DNA from: a virus
Reading direction: 5' to 3' (one strand)
DNA: 64,000 nt
Virus record (IMG/VR): IMGVR_UViG_3300010354_005141
Span: 1 to 64,000 of that record
The notes under the pieces: generated by a model
Told to the model about the DNA's origin: nothing
What the model saw: only the letters and a program-made list of their open reading frames with translations
Databases searched by the model: none
Position numbers and translations under genes: made by a program
Part shown: one piece after another, positions 32,470 through 41,961 of the stretch
How positions within the stretch are numbered: position 1 is the stretch's first letter
Layout of the letters: each line of letters starts with the position of its first letter

Positions 32470-32880
32470 TTAAGAAATGCTAGCTGCTGCTACTGTGAAT
32501 GTGTCAGCTCCAGAAACGTTATCGTTTAGAGCTGCTTCTAATACACCGTAACCACCGCTTTGTACATTGCTGTTTGCATCAGCGCTGTTGATTGTGTCAG
32601 CTGCAACTAAGAAAGCAATAACTGTATCGCTAACACGTTGTACGTAGAACACCTCAGCAACTACTTGTAGAGCACGAATTGCCATTGCATAATCGCTACC
32701 TGCATCTGCTGCTGTAGCTGTTGCGAATGGTGTGCCGCCGCTGGCTGTAGCTTTTAACAATACTAATTCACGTGTGCCAAACTGGCTGTATGGTGTAGCT
32801 GCTGCTACTGATGTACCTGGGTGATAAATTACAGCACGGTTATAATTTGCTGCAACTGTGGTTCCGACTAAACTTGGCAT
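32470..32880 (-). CDS. Small Ala/Thr-rich protein, probable virion (head decoration-like)
   Basis: 136 aa, very rich in Ala, Thr, Val and Gly, few charges. N-terminus MPSLVGTTVAANYN, centre ALQVVAEVFYVQRV. It has its own SD (GAGGAG), an upstream CTAAATA motif and a strong terminator, i.e. a single-gene unit. The features fit an abundant virion protein. No homologue can be named with certainty. Confidence 0.6.
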   Translation of the reverse strand: MPSLVGTTVAANYNRAVIYHPGTSVAAATPYSQFGTRELVLLKATASGGTPFATATAADAGSDYAMAIRALQVVAEVFYVQRVSDTVIAFLVAADTINSADANSNVQSGGYGVLEAALNDNVSGADTFTVAAASIS

Positions 32881-32960
32881 AATATTTCTCCTCTATATGC
32901 TTTAAGCCACTACTCTGTGGCCTTTGTATAATTATTTAGTCAAACAGCAAAAAAACGGGC

Positions 32961-33809
32961 TTATATAGCTATTTTTGATCGAATAGATTTAAACCAATCA
33001 GCTGTGCCTTCTTTGACATTACGCTCTGGGTATTTTTTAGCCATATCGTCACGGAACTGTGCTAGTCTAGGGCTGTTAATACCGCCAACGGCAGCAATCA
33101 TACTTTCTACATTACCTAGCATTTCTGCTGTTGCACCTTTGCCTAACACAATTTCTGCTACTTTATCGATATCGCGAGTAATAACTTCGCCTGTAGCACG
33201 ATTTTGTAAAGCACCCCCAAAGCCGTTATATTGATAGGTTCTAGGCGGAGCACCTGGAATTGTATTAACTAGACTGCTCATAGCATACTGCTGATCTTGT
33301 CCAGTATAAGGAGTGTCCTTAATTGAATAATCATGCTCGTGATGTTTGCCAATATCATGAGCATATTGCATGGTCATTAGGTCGACTTGGAAGTAAGTAG
33401 GTAATCCCTCAACTTCTCCACCTGTAGGAAAACCTATGTGTACATTTTTACCTATTTGAATAGTAGGAAAAGTCTGAGACATGTGTGCTGCTAGAGCTTT
33501 TCTTACAGCACCATCATCGGCTTTTTCATCTAAATTAAGAGCATCTTTGAGATTGTCTGTGTCTAAAAAAACGTCAACATCACCACTGTCAATTTTAGTA
33601 GTGCCTTTTTTAGCATAACGGTGTTCAGGATCAAAGGAACCGGCACCGCCTGCACGCCAAAAACCAGGATCGCCAAGTTCTGCCAACATTGGCTGTAATT
33701 GTTTTTTAATTTCTAAGTACTGTTTAGGACTTAATCTAACTAATACACCTTTAGTAGGATTGTTAGCCAGTACATCTATACCTAGTTTTTTAAGTGCTGA
33801 TCCGCTCAT
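32961..33809 (-). CDS. Nucleotidyltransferase-like protein
   Basis: 282 aa. KIDSGDVDVFLD and a later TYFQVDLMTM carry the spaced acidic residues of a nucleotidyltransferase fold. Earlier GGAGSFDPEHRY could be a divergent nucleotide loop. Weaker match than the protein at 30785. Its start overlaps the stop of the 88-aa gene. Confidence 0.55.
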   Translation of the reverse strand: MSGSALKKLGIDVLANNPTKGVLVRLSPKQYLEIKKQLQPMLAELGDPGFWRAGGAGSFDPEHRYAKKGTTKIDSGDVDVFLDTDNLKDALNLDEKADDGAVRKALAAHMSQTFPTIQIGKNVHIGFPTGGEVEGLPTYFQVDLMTMQYAHDIGKHHEHDYSIKDTPYTGQDQQYAMSSLVNTIPGAPPRTYQYNGFGGALQNRATGEVITRDIDKVAEIVLGKGATAEMLGNVESMIAAVGGINSPRLAQFRDDMAKKYPERNVKEGTADWFKSIRSKIAI

Positions 33810-34072
33810 TCTTTATTCTCTTGTATTCGTTTGATACCTCTTTTAAATTTATCAATATCGCCGCTTTTAATGCTATTGATAAATCTACGCTCTAATTCTG
33901 CTGCTGTTTCGATGTCATATTGTTCTTTGATAGTTTCTAACAAATTGATAGCACTTTGAATTATATTAGAGGCGCGACTCTCTATGACCAAATCGGGATT
34001 ACGATTAATCCCAAGGTCGTTTAGTTCTTGCAAAATACTTCTAGTACTTTTACGCATTTGGTCATTTTCCAT
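33806..34072 (-). CDS. Small helical phage protein
   Basis: 88 aa, helix-rich, charged (RASNIIQSAINLLETIKEQYDIETAAELERRF). CTAAATA lies 3 bases before the ATG with no SD. Divergent from the plus-strand operon at 34195. Function unknown. Confidence 0.55.
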   Translation of the reverse strand: MENDQMRKSTRSILQELNDLGINRNPDLVIESRASNIIQSAINLLETIKEQYDIETAAELERRFINSIKSGDIDKFKRGIKRIQENKE

Positions 34073-34150
34073 AATTATTTAGCGCATTGTAAAACATAAC
34101 AAACAATAAATCAAGTGATTGTGTTTTGTGCAATGCAATAGTGTCTAGAC

Positions 34151-34156
34151 TAAATA
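34151..34156 (+). promoter_or_regulatory. TAAATA motif upstream of the 34.2-35.1 kb operon
   Basis: GACTAAATACTC lies about 39 bases before the first ATG of the plus-strand operon, followed by SD AAGGAAAT. Confidence 0.4.
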
Positions 34157-34194
34157 CTCAGTAGAAACCATTACACACATACAAGGAAATAAAA

Positions 34195-34365
34195 ATGATT
34201 GATTTCAACCAAATGGTCGTAGCCCTACGACAACTGTTCAAAATTAGAACATACTCATCTGATTTAGAACAATATGTAGAATCACGTCGCCCACAAAGCG
34301 CTGCTGATATCGAAAGATACACAAGAGAGTATCATCAAAAAATCTCACAAGGAGGATGGATATGA
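34195..34365 (+). CDS. Small protein (DUF3563-like hint)
   Basis: 56 aa, starting MIDFNQMVVALRQLF. SSDLEQYVESRRPQSAADIE followed by RYTREY resembles small bacterial and phage proteins of the DUF3563 kind, but it is too short to be sure. First of a plus-strand group with SD AAGGAAAT. Its TGA overlaps the next ATG. Confidence 0.6.
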   Translation: MIDFNQMVVALRQLFKIRTYSSDLEQYVESRRPQSAADIERYTREYHQKISQGGWI

Positions 34366-34487
34366 AAAAGTTTTTTGATTGCCTAACCGAGTTCTTCAGT
34401 TCTATGGCAAGAGCTAGAGCTGCATCTAGTCTTGCAAGAATGCACAAGTACGAAGAGGCTAGAAATGTTATGTTAGATAAGTCATAA
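34362..34487 (+). CDS. Small helical protein
   Basis: 41 aa, starting MKKFFDCLTEFFSSMARARAA. An amphipathic helix with Ala/Arg. ATGA overlap with the previous gene and a GGAGG Shine-Dalgarno within it, so it is very likely translated. Function unknown. Confidence 0.6.
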   Translation: MKKFFDCLTEFFSSMARARAASSLARMHKYEEARNVMLDKS

Positions 34488-34545
34488 TAGTTGCTTTCTA
34501 ACTAAAAAAGATATATAATACACATATACACACAGGAGAAGTATT

Positions 34546-34824
34546 ATGTTTACACCTAGTTTTTTTATTGATACCGTACAAGATTCTAAACGTATGGTAA
34601 CCAACTACATTTTTAAAGACCCTACGCTGAATAAAGCTGCTAATGATTATATCACAGCCCAAACAGCATTTGCTAAAATGCTAGTGAATAACACTATTGA
34701 TCTTAGCAAATACAGCGTAGATTCTATCAGTAAAGTTTTATTTCCGCAGGGTGCGGAGGTAACTAAAGCAGCTAGGGCTAAGGCTGCTAACAAGCCCGCA
34801 GACACAAACACACAAGGAGAATAA
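34546..34824 (+). CDS. Phasin-like small protein
   Basis: 92 aa. Helical N-terminus (MFTPSFFIDTVQDSKRMVTNYI), SYQTA-type middle and a Lys/Ala-rich tail. The layout recalls phasins and other amphipathic helical proteins. Strong SD (AGGAG). Confidence 0.55.
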   Translation: MFTPSFFIDTVQDSKRMVTNYIFKDPTLNKAANDYITAQTAFAKMLVNNTIDLSKYSVDSISKVLFPQGAEVTKAARAKAANKPADTNTQGE

Positions 34825-34825
34825 C

Positions 34826-35095
34826 ATGTCTGATTTTAATACACCAAAACTACCAGAAGTTAAATTTAACAAGAACGGATATGAAATCCGTACTGATATC
34901 CTAGCTATGGCCAAGGATCTTGTTACACACGATTTTCAAATTAAATTCCAAGGTTGGGAAATGACTGCTCAACGTGATGAGAAGACTGGACAAATTGTCA
35001 CACAAGTAGGTATGCCTCAGTTTCCTGGACTAGATAAAGTTCTTGAAACAGCTGAAAAAATGTACGGTTTTGTTAATAGTGGAATTAAAAAGTAA
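34826..35095 (+). CDS. Conserved phage hypothetical protein
   Basis: 89 aa, starting MSDFNTPKLPEVKFNKNGYEIR. FQGWEMTAQRDEKTGQIVT suggests a beta-hairpin core. Coupled to the preceding gene (1-base gap, SD AAGGAG). Function unknown. A bidirectional terminator follows. Confidence 0.6.
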   Translation: MSDFNTPKLPEVKFNKNGYEIRTDILAMAKDLVTHDFQIKFQGWEMTAQRDEKTGQIVTQVGMPQFPGLDKVLETAEKMYGFVNSGIKK

Positions 35096-35143
35096 TTATT
35101 AATCGGCTAAATGCCATTATTCACGCATAGCGATATGTAATAT

Positions 35144-35166
35144 AAACGGGCTCTTAGAGCCCGTTT
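35144..35166. terminator. Bidirectional terminator between convergent operons
   Basis: Perfect 11-bp inverted repeat AAACGGGCTCT / AGAGCCCGTTT with T-rich ends on both strands, placed between the plus-strand operon (ending 35095) and the minus-strand gene ending at 35170. Confidence 0.9.
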
Positions 35167-35169
35167 TCT

Positions 35170-35574
35170 TTATAATATTGATTCTAAATCAAACAGCTTA
35201 GGATGCAGTTTGCCCCAGTTACGCATTATAACCGCAGCTTCGGCATTAGCTTCATTTTCTTGTGGACTACCAGTAGCACCAGCATCGGGACTATCTAATT
35301 GATTATCTAAGTCTTGTTTGAAATGTACTAGTTCGTGTGCTAGTGTTCTACAAACGTCCATTATATGCCTGTTGACGACTGTTATAGTAATGTGCTGATC
35401 TCCATATCCACCAAAACTATGATGTTCAACGCTTCTAGAAGTGTCAAATTTAAAATCAAACTTTGGTAACTGCTTGAGTTCTAAGTGATCTGCGGCAAAC
35501 CGTATAAATTCAAGAAGAATATTAAACGTATCCTTCTTGCTTATTCCTTCCATTAATAATTCAGTAACTTTCAT
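35170..35574 (-). CDS. Zincin-type (HExxH) small protein
   Basis: 134 aa from ATG 35574 (MKVTELLMEG). A GTG at 35598 would overlap the upstream gene. The motif LAHELVHFKQD is the HExxH zinc site of metallopeptidases, with a downstream ENEANAEAA possibly supplying the third ligand. Similar minimal zincins appear in phages. May act on a virion protein or the host wall. Confidence 0.7.
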   Translation of the reverse strand: MKVTELLMEGISKKDTFNILLEFIRFAADHLELKQLPKFDFKFDTSRSVEHHSFGGYGDQHITITVVNRHIMDVCRTLAHELVHFKQDLDNQLDSPDAGATGSPQENEANAEAAVIMRNWGKLHPKLFDLESIL

Positions 35575-35587
35575 AATAGTACTTATC

Positions 35588-37207
35588 TTAATCTTCACTC
35601 CATACTAGAGCACAGGACACTCTGCTTATCCCGGCGGTACTTTGTATTGCCGCGCTGACAAAACTACCTGGCGGCACAGTGATACGATAAGCACTGAGGT
35701 CTACGTTGATCGTACCGTTGATACCAACCAATGCTTCATAAACAGGGGTATCAATAGTAAGGTCGAATGTTCCAGTGGCTTCACTACGAAGTTCGTTACA
35801 ACGAGGTATGTTTTGATATAACTGTGTTGATGAAAAACTGCTGGGTTCGAAGAACAAGTATATTCTCGAAGGATCGTTGCCTTGGATACTGACGCTTAGA
35901 CTTTTGATAATCGCTTCTTTAGTATTCAACACATAGTTGCCATTGTTAGCACCTGCCAAACCATTAGTGATCACAGAGTTTCTGATAGTTAATAAGTGAT
36001 GTAATTGATTCTGTGCTAGGTTACTCTTTGAATTTCCGTAGGCACGAGTCAGTTCGTTCTGGAATATAGTGCCTTCCACAGCGCCATACATACTACCACC
36101 AGTGACCGTTACATTGGTAGTGCCTGTGGTATTATAGGCCGCATAGGTAATCTTGAAACTGGGATTCAACGTGTGTACAGTGGTGTGTTGGTTGACATAG
36201 TGTTCTCTATGAACATAGACCAGCGCACCGCTGGCTTGATCCTCTAGAGCATAACTGATGACACCTGCTCCTAGCCAACGCATAGCTATCTGGTAGACAT
36301 TTAGCTTGGTATGATCTAAAGTCATACCGCTGGGATTTAGTTCGTTACCGCTACCGTCCATACGATCGACGTTCCAATCTTCCTGATAGGTCCAGTAGTT
36401 TGACTGTGCTATGCCTACCTGTTTGGTCTCAAATGTTGCCTGTGCGTTACCTGTGCTGGTGAAACTGAATGTTCCGTTAAGTGGTCCCAGTGTAGGGCTT
36501 AGCCATAGACTAGCACCGTCTGTTTGTTCTGCTGTCCATCCTCCATATCCACCTACACGATTGACTATGTCCTGCATGGCTACGTCTGCTGAAGTATTGC
36601 CCAGTGTAACTGTGTAAGGTACACCGTTTAAGGTAATGGTAGCAGTCTGCGTGGCATTAGGGGCCACGGTTATTGTCAATAAGGTGATGTGTGCTTTACC
36701 ACCTGTTGAACGATTGACACCAAATCGATCACCATTCCAACCAAATACCACACGGTTCTCTTGATTAGTTAGTCCTGCGAACTGTAGACTATTGGCCACA
36801 CCCTGTGTAAAGGCTGCGGTGAATCTACAGACAATGCCCTGCCCTGGACGATAACGCATGAATCGTTTTGAACGCAGTACACCATACCCGCCTTGGCTAG
36901 TTCCTGATTGTACACGAAACAGTTGTGTGTCTGAACCGGCCGTAGCTCCTGTGCCACTGGTGTAAGTTTGGATGACATCTGTAGTCGTACCGTAGATGGC
37001 ATCTAACTGTATGACTGCTGTGGGGCTTATGGCCAAGGGTTCGCCAAAGGCTGTTACCTGTCCTGCGATGCTAGGACCTGACAGTTTAGCTGCTACTCGA
37101 ATCTGAGGTTTTCCACCAAGGTCATACTCCATGGCCTTGTGAAGATTTAAGAGATTAGGTTCATCTCTGTGTTCGTAGTCTGTTGAGTTTTGATGTCTAA
37201 CGGCCAT
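35588..37207 (-). CDS. Virion structural (tail/baseplate) protein
   Basis: 539 aa, beta-rich, Thr/Gly/Asn-heavy, starting MAVRHQNSTDYEHRDEPN. FRYRPGQGIVCRFTAAF-like and FGWNGDRFGVNR segments resemble tail structural proteins conserved in T4-like aquatic phages. No enzymatic motif. GC content is higher than in its neighbours. Confidence 0.65.
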   Translation of the reverse strand: MAVRHQNSTDYEHRDEPNLLNLHKAMEYDLGGKPQIRVAAKLSGPSIAGQVTAFGEPLAISPTAVIQLDAIYGTTTDVIQTYTSGTGATAGSDTQLFRVQSGTSQGGYGVLRSKRFMRYRPGQGIVCRFTAAFTQGVANSLQFAGLTNQENRVVFGWNGDRFGVNRSTGGKAHITLLTITVAPNATQTATITLNGVPYTVTLGNTSADVAMQDIVNRVGGYGGWTAEQTDGASLWLSPTLGPLNGTFSFTSTGNAQATFETKQVGIAQSNYWTYQEDWNVDRMDGSGNELNPSGMTLDHTKLNVYQIAMRWLGAGVISYALEDQASGALVYVHREHYVNQHTTVHTLNPSFKITYAAYNTTGTTNVTVTGGSMYGAVEGTIFQNELTRAYGNSKSNLAQNQLHHLLTIRNSVITNGLAGANNGNYVLNTKEAIIKSLSVSIQGNDPSRIYLFFEPSSFSSTQLYQNIPRCNELRSEATGTFDLTIDTPVYEALVGINGTINVDLSAYRITVPPGSFVSAAIQSTAGISRVSCALVWSED

Positions 37208-37213
37208 AATATT

Positions 37214-37480
37214 TTAAGGTTGTGGGTCCCAAGGTCTTCCAGTTTGTAATCCACCTACATTGGCGTTATCTGAAAGAGCATTACCAACATATACTGTAGG
37301 CAGTTCCGTTAAATCTAATTTGTTGTTTACTCTATAATAAGGTTTAGTGTTATCTAAACTACCTGTTATGGTTCCATCACGGGCAACAGTTTTACCTTGA
37401 CGTTTTGCTTCTGCTATTGCTAACTTAGCTTCTTGTTTAGCCTGCTTAGTTGCTAATGTACTAATTCCGTTTGCTGACAT
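37214..37480 (-). CDS. Small probable virion protein
   Basis: 88 aa, N-terminal helix rich in Ala/Lys (TLATKQAKQEAKLAIAEAKRQ), then a loop-rich tail (TGRPWDPQP). 1-base overlap with the gene upstream. Function unknown. Confidence 0.55.
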   Translation of the reverse strand: MSANGISTLATKQAKQEAKLAIAEAKRQGKTVARDGTITGSLDNTKPYYRVNNKLDLTELPTVYVGNALSDNANVGGLQTGRPWDPQP

Positions 37481-37833
37481 TATTGTACTCCGTGTTGGTG
37501 AGCTGGAAATAAACTAGGGTGCTCGCCTCTTAAATCACTAGGATTCTTAGGACCATTCATTCCACCGCCTGCATTTATAGTTACGGCATCAATATCTGCA
37601 TACTTTTCATTAGGTGCGTTTCCTATAGGCCCGCATGGTTTATCTGCTAGATCTACAATTTGTTTAAATCTATTGATATCACCTGTATTAGTAAAAGGGC
37701 TAGCATCTGTTGGTGGTTCAACAACTGCCATAGGATGGGCTACAATAACTTCAATATCTTTTTGTATTGGGTGTTGGCTTTGCATTTGATCTACAATATC
37801 AATCATATGCCTGATGATTTCTTGGACTCTCAT
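37480..37833 (-). CDS. Small probable virion protein
   Basis: 117 aa, starting [18 protein letters not shown]. Pro/Gly/Asn-rich C-terminus ([19 protein letters not shown]). Divergent from hemA. A GATAAATATT motif and SD-like AGGGAAA lie upstream. Confidence 0.55.
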   Translation of the reverse strand: MRVQEIIRHMIDIVDQMQSQHPIQKDIEVIVAHPMAVVEPPTDASPFTNTGDINRFKQIVDLADKPCGPIGNAPNEKYADIDAVTINAGGGMNGPKNPSDLRGEHPSLFPAHQHGVQ

Positions 37834-37860
37834 AATAATTTCCCTAGTTCAATATTTATC

Positions 37861-37868
37861 GTTAAATA
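37861..37868 (+). promoter_or_regulatory. GTTAAATA motif 5 bases before the hemA ATG
   Basis: GTTAAATATCTTT precedes the ATG at 37874 with no SD. A late-type -10 here would give a leaderless or near-leaderless transcript. The mirror motif GATAAATATT for the divergent gene is next to it. Confidence 0.4.
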
Positions 37869-37873
37869 TCTTT

Positions 37874-39073
37874 ATGATTGATAAACGTCCTTTTGAAAAG
37901 CTCATAGCTGAATTTAAAGAAAACGGCAAATATCGTGTGTTTAACGATATTGTTCGCGAAGCTGGTAAATTTCCTAGAGCTATTTGGTATGGTCCTTATA
38001 GTATTAAAACTATAGTTAATTGGTGTTCAAACGATTATCTAGGTATGGGACAAAATAAGATAGTGTTAGATGCTATGCGTACTGCATTAGACCACACAGG
38101 TAGTGGATCAGGCGGAACAAGAAACATAGGCGGCACTAGTCACTATCATGTAGCATTAGAACACGAACTTGCTACATTACATGGTAAAGAACGAGCGCTA
38201 TTATTCAGTTCTGCTTATGTAGCTAATGAATGGACACTAATTGCTCTAGCTAAGATAATTCCAAATATTGAATTTATTAGCGATAGTAATAATCATAATA
38301 GTATCATCGTGGGCATCCAGCATAGCAAAGCCAAAAAAGTTGTCTTTAAACATAACGACTTAGATGATCTAGAACAAAAACTTAAAATTAGTTTTGCACA
38401 AGAACATACCCCCTGTATTGTGTTTGAAAGTGTATATTCTATGGACGGTGATGTAAGTCCTATTGCAGAAATATGTAGATTGGCTAAAAAGTATAAAGCT
38501 ATAACCTATATTGACGAAGTACATGCTGTTGGACTTTATGGTCAGCGTGGCGGGGGCGTGGTAGAAGAACTTGGACTTTCAGACAGCATCGATATAATCA
38601 ATGGAACGCTTGGGAAAGCCTTCGGAGTTCAAGGTGGCTATATAGCAGCTGACTCAGTAGTAATAGATGCTATACGATCAGTAGCAGCAGGATTTATATT
38701 TACAACAAGTATGAGTCCTGTTGCTTGTGCGGGTGCTATGGCTGCGGTTAAGTATTTGAAAGAACACAACGAGCTTAGGCAGCTTCATCAACAGCGAGCA
38801 GCCAAACTTAAATTAGAATTAACTAACGCTGGTATACCTGTTATGGAGTGTGCAACTACACACATTGTACCTGTACTAGTGGGAGAAGCTAAACGTTGTA
38901 AAGCAATGAGTGATTATCTTTTAAGTGAGCACAATATATATGTTCAACCGATTAATTATCCTACTGTTGCCGTTGGTACTGAGCGGCTGCGCTTTGCTCC
39001 TACTCCATTCCATGACGACGGGATGATAGAGGACTTGGTCGCAGCCTTAAAGGATGCATTTAGCAAATGTTAA
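37874..39073 (+). CDS. hemA: 5-aminolevulinate synthase (ALAS, HemA)
   Basis: 399 aa, the usual ALAS length. Makes 5-aminolevulinate from glycine and succinyl-CoA, with PLP as cofactor (Shemin route). Seen: [45 protein letters not shown], the cofactor Asp214 in YIDEVHAVG and the PLP-lysine 248 in [13 protein letters not shown]. These blocks separate it from AONS/BioF and KBL relatives. The start at 37874 fits ALAS N-termini. In-frame codons run back to 37814 but would overlap the divergent gene. A lone plus-strand gene among minus-strand virion genes. Inference: increases heme supply for the phage heme oxygenase/bilin reductase pair. Confidence 0.93.
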   Translation: MIDKRPFEKLIAEFKENGKYRVFNDIVREAGKFPRAIWYGPYSIKTIVNWCSNDYLGMGQNKIVLDAMRTALDHTGSGSGGTRNIGGTSHYHVALEHELATLHGKERALLFSSAYVANEWTLIALAKIIPNIEFISDSNNHNSIIVGIQHSKAKKVVFKHNDLDDLEQKLKISFAQEHTPCIVFESVYSMDGDVSPIAEICRLAKKYKAITYIDEVHAVGLYGQRGGGVVEELGLSDSIDIINGTLGKAFGVQGGYIAADSVVIDAIRSVAAGFIFTTSMSPVACAGAMAAVKYLKEHNELRQLHQQRAAKLKLELTNAGIPVMECATTHIVPVLVGEAKRCKAMSDYLLSEHNIYVQPINYPTVAVGTERLRFAPTPFHDDGMIEDLVAALKDAFSKC

Positions 39074-39303
39074 ACAAATCTTAAAATTTGAGTAACACCA
39101 AATACTAGCATCTGTCTTGCTTCTGCATTAGTAGCTTCTTCATTTAACTTGTCAGTATTAATTAAATCTTCAAGTAATGCACGAGCTTCGTCTTTGCTAA
39201 TTTGCCCTGCTTGGAGAGCTTCTCCAATTTGTAATGCCATTTGGGCACGTTGTTCTGCCCAAGGTAATCCACATCCAGATAAATGTAATAGTTCGTTTTG
39301 CAT
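39070..39303 (-). CDS. Small conserved phage protein
   Basis: 77 aa, helical, with [31 protein letters not shown]. Similar short genes lie beside small lipoproteins in aquatic phages. Converges on hemA with a 4-base overlap. Function unknown. A spanin-type role is only a guess. Confidence 0.55.
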   Translation of the reverse strand: MQNELLHLSGCGLPWAEQRAQMALQIGEALQAGQISKDEARALLEDLINTDKLNEEATNAEARQMLVFGVTQILRFV

Positions 39304-39690
39304 TTAGAACAATCTCCCTTGAACAGTATGTGATATCATATCAGACTGTTGTATAATAATTTTCTTTTTAAGTTCGCAGTATGTTGGGCTAACTGGACCT
39401 TTACTGGATCTATCAACTAGTTCTTTAACTGTGTCTCGCATTTTTTCTGCAGGAACAATTACGTCTCTAGTCGGTTTGTTTTTACTGTAAATTTCAAACC
39501 ATTCTATATGAGAAGCTAGAACCTTAGACTGTGCTGCAACATCACCTTTACAATCAAAGTTTCTTGTAGTCTGTTGAATAGTTGTAATTGAATGACTTTG
39601 ATTGCTGTCCCACTTAACTGGTATCCAATCTTTAATTGATGCACATCCTGTTAAACTTAAAAATGCTACTACTAATAGAAGTTTTTTCAT
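39304..39690 (-). CDS. Small lipoprotein
   Basis: 128 aa with a lipoprotein signal (MKKLLLVVAFLSLTGCAS, lipobox LTGC). Mature part has two further cysteines and a helical C-terminus. With the neighbour at 39070 it could be part of a lysis pair. Own SD is weak (AAGGTATG). Confidence 0.65.
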   Translation of the reverse strand: MKKLLLVVAFLSLTGCASIKDWIPVKWDSNQSHSITTIQQTTRNFDCKGDVAAQSKVLASHIEWFEIYSKNKPTRDVIVPAEKMRDTVKELVDRSSKGPVSPTYCELKKKIIIQQSDMISHTVQGRLF

Positions 39691-39701
39691 ACCTTATATC
39701 C

Positions 39702-40337
39702 TTATTCGTAAGTTACATTATTACTATCACCTAACGCCCATTTAGGGTTTGTTTCTACTACATACTTCTTAGTGCATACTTTAAAATCGGGAAACAGCAT
39801 TTCTTTTGGATTACTTGCTGCATCTAAAAATATACATCTGTTGTTAGGTTGAGCTGCATATTGACCATTATCTAACTCAAGAAAGTTAAAACTTTTATGG
39901 TCTTCAGGCCATTCGCTGTAACTAGTATCAATAATATTAAGATTGGGACTGGCATTATCTACAGTAAACATATAGTTACCTTGATACAGTTGTTTATCTT
40001 TAGCATAAAACTTGCAGCTAAGATTACGCAAAAAAGCTTTTTGAATAATTGCTATGTCGTAACTAAAACAATCCCAAATTTGTAGTGTATCGAGTGATAG
40101 GAACTTGTCTGGCTCTAAGTCAGTGTTCCTACTCACATAAGCATGTAAAGGCAACTTGTCATATAACGCACCGTATCTAGGAAGATAAGCTTCTATACGA
40201 AACGCTTGGCTACGTAGACTTTTGATGCTGACCCATATACACGGTTCATATTCTCCATGACCTTGTTCAAAATCATACAAAAACTCTTTGCGTACAAAGC
40301 AATGCACTGGCGGTAGGTTAGCTACCAAAAAACTCAT
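39702..40337 (-). CDS. Conserved phage hypothetical protein
   Basis: 211 aa. HGEYEPCIWVSIKSLRSQAFR, YLPRYGALYDKLPLHAY and LDTLQIWDCFSYDIAI form blocks I associate with a conserved gene of T4-like aquatic phages. No signal peptide. Function unknown. Confidence 0.65.
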   Translation of the reverse strand: MSFLVANLPPVHCFVRKEFLYDFEQGHGEYEPCIWVSIKSLRSQAFRIEAYLPRYGALYDKLPLHAYVSRNTDLEPDKFLSLDTLQIWDCFSYDIAIIQKAFLRNLSCKFYAKDKQLYQGNYMFTVDNASPNLNIIDTSYSEWPEDHKSFNFLELDNGQYAAQPNNRCIFLDAASNPKEMLFPDFKVCTKKYVVETNPKWALGDSNNVTYE

Positions 40338-41494
40338 TTCTTTTTGGCCTTTCCAGCTTTCATGTTAGCCATCCAATGTGCTAACTGTCCTTTACGGCCG
40401 CCTTGCTTGGCTACTTTTCTAAGTGTACTTACCGATGCTTTAGTAGGTACACCATGCCGTTTACTGTCGCCTTTGTCCTGAGGATTGCGACCATCAGCAA
40501 AGTTTTCATCTACATTAAAAGTTGGGTCAACTTTTTGACGTTTTATACTCTTAGGCTGATTAGGATCAACTGGATCAATATCAGTAGTTGTAAGGCCTAA
40601 CTTTTGTAAATTTTTAATATACTTGTGTTCTGTATCTTCATCACCAAAACTAACAATAGTGCTTGGAGGCCCTTTACCAAAGTCTGAAGATTTTGCACGA
40701 TCTAAATTAGGAATATTTTTGCCTAATTTATACCAATCATAAACATCACTTACATCAACTCTTACTGTACCTTTAGGCATTGTTGGTTTTGTTTCAGGCC
40801 CCGAAGGAACATCATTAGGGTGATAGTCTTCATTTTTTTTACGACCTTGGCAGTGAGCACGTTGGCTAAAGCCTTTGGGGCTGGCACAGTTGATTGATCG
40901 TTTGTACTTTTCACTCCAGCCTTCTGTTGAAATTTTATTTGATGTTTGATTATGTTCTTTATTCCACAATCTATCTGTAATACCTTTAGCTACACTATAG
41001 TCCCCTCTAGTAGGATTACTATAATCACCAGATTTTACATGAACTAATTCGCCCTTGCGATAAAACTCTATACCGGTCGATGTAAATTTAACATAAAATT
41101 TATTCGAAACAAATTCTTTAGAAGGTGCTGGATCTGTTCTTTTGTCACCAATTCCTTCTGCTGCGCCGCCGTCGCCTGCTGCGCCGCCGTCTCCACTATA
41201 ACCAGTATTGTATCCGTATAATCCAAACGGTCCTGGACCGTAAATCGCACGTTTAACTTTCTTAGTCTTACGTTTGCGGCCTTCATCTACTTTAGGTTTT
41301 TTATCTTTAATCCAATCATCAGGAATTTTGCCGTGTTTATCTACAAATAAATCGTGTAGTTTTTTAGGCGTAATGTTGTGTCTTTTAGCTATAGTAGTCA
41401 TCATATGGTCTATAGCATCATAACTGTAAGGGTGTTTAAGATCCTTTTCAAGATCTTTTACAGCATCTTCACTGATGATTTCTGTGATTTTCAT
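40334..41494 (-). CDS. Multi-segment virion-type protein with Cys motif
   Basis: 386 aa, starting MKITEIISEDAVKDLEK. Several short segments: a Gly-rich tract with two GDGGAA repeats (about 100-113), SINCASPKGFSQRAHCQGRKK (a C-x10-C motif also typical of phage virion proteins), and a basic C-terminus (HWMANMKAGKAKKK). Probably packaged or structural. Function unknown. Confidence 0.55.
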   Translation of the reverse strand: MKITEIISEDAVKDLEKDLKHPYSYDAIDHMMTTIAKRHNITPKKLHDLFVDKHGKIPDDWIKDKKPKVDEGRKRKTKKVKRAIYGPGPFGLYGYNTGYSGDGGAAGDGGAAEGIGDKRTDPAPSKEFVSNKFYVKFTSTGIEFYRKGELVHVKSGDYSNPTRGDYSVAKGITDRLWNKEHNQTSNKISTEGWSEKYKRSINCASPKGFSQRAHCQGRKKNEDYHPNDVPSGPETKPTMPKGTVRVDVSDVYDWYKLGKNIPNLDRAKSSDFGKGPPSTIVSFGDEDTEHKYIKNLQKLGLTTTDIDPVDPNQPKSIKRQKVDPTFNVDENFADGRNPQDKGDSKRHGVPTKASVSTLRKVAKQGGRKGQLAHWMANMKAGKAKKK

Positions 41495-41496
41495 TT

Positions 41497-41931
41497 TTAG
41501 TTACACCAGCTTTGTTTAGCTTCGCCGAAATATTCTCTAGCAAATCCATTACGGATTAATTCTGCACGTAGGCTAACGCCGTTTAAAATGATATCACCAA
41601 GTACACGACCACCGAATTTATCCCATCCATATAAGGTAACTTGGTGTTTCTGTGTAGTTGCAACCGCATTCTTAGTAAAGGCGGTGGCAGCTTGTCCTCG
41701 CTGATCCTCAGAAGGGCATTGCGCTCTAAATCCTTTTTCTGGAGTGTCGACTCCGTAGATTCTAACCGAAAGTTCTGGCTTAAGGGGTGCTGGTAAAAAC
41801 GGTGCTGCTATAACTACTGTATCACCGTCGTTTACACGGATGATCTTAGCGTCATAGGTTACCCCCTGTGGTGTTTTTTGTGCTAATACTAGTGTAGGAA
41901 CTGCTAATAATAAAAACAATAACTTTTTCAT
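41497..41931 (-). CDS. Secreted staphylococcal-type nuclease (SNase)
   Basis: 144 aa with signal peptide (MKKLLFLLLAVPTLVLA). The thermonuclease core is present: VNDGDTVVI, VRIYGVDTPEKG, GRVLGDI with catalytic Arg, and an ending in LIRNGFAREY. Exported, Ca-dependent nuclease type. Could degrade DNA in the periplasm (blocking other phages or feeding nucleotides). Confidence 0.87.
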   Translation of the reverse strand: MKKLLFLLLAVPTLVLAQKTPQGVTYDAKIIRVNDGDTVVIAAPFLPAPLKPELSVRIYGVDTPEKGFRAQCPSEDQRGQAATAFTKNAVATTQKHQVTLYGWDKFGGRVLGDIILNGVSLRAELIRNGFAREYFGEAKQSWCN

Positions 41932-41961
41932 TCTGTAAAAACTCCATTTAGAGTATTTACC

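Noticed and set aside
14512-37868. Calling every TAAATA as a promoter
   Set aside because: The motif is expected often by chance in DNA of this base composition. Only sites placed just before genes in intergenic space or with unusual spacing were kept.
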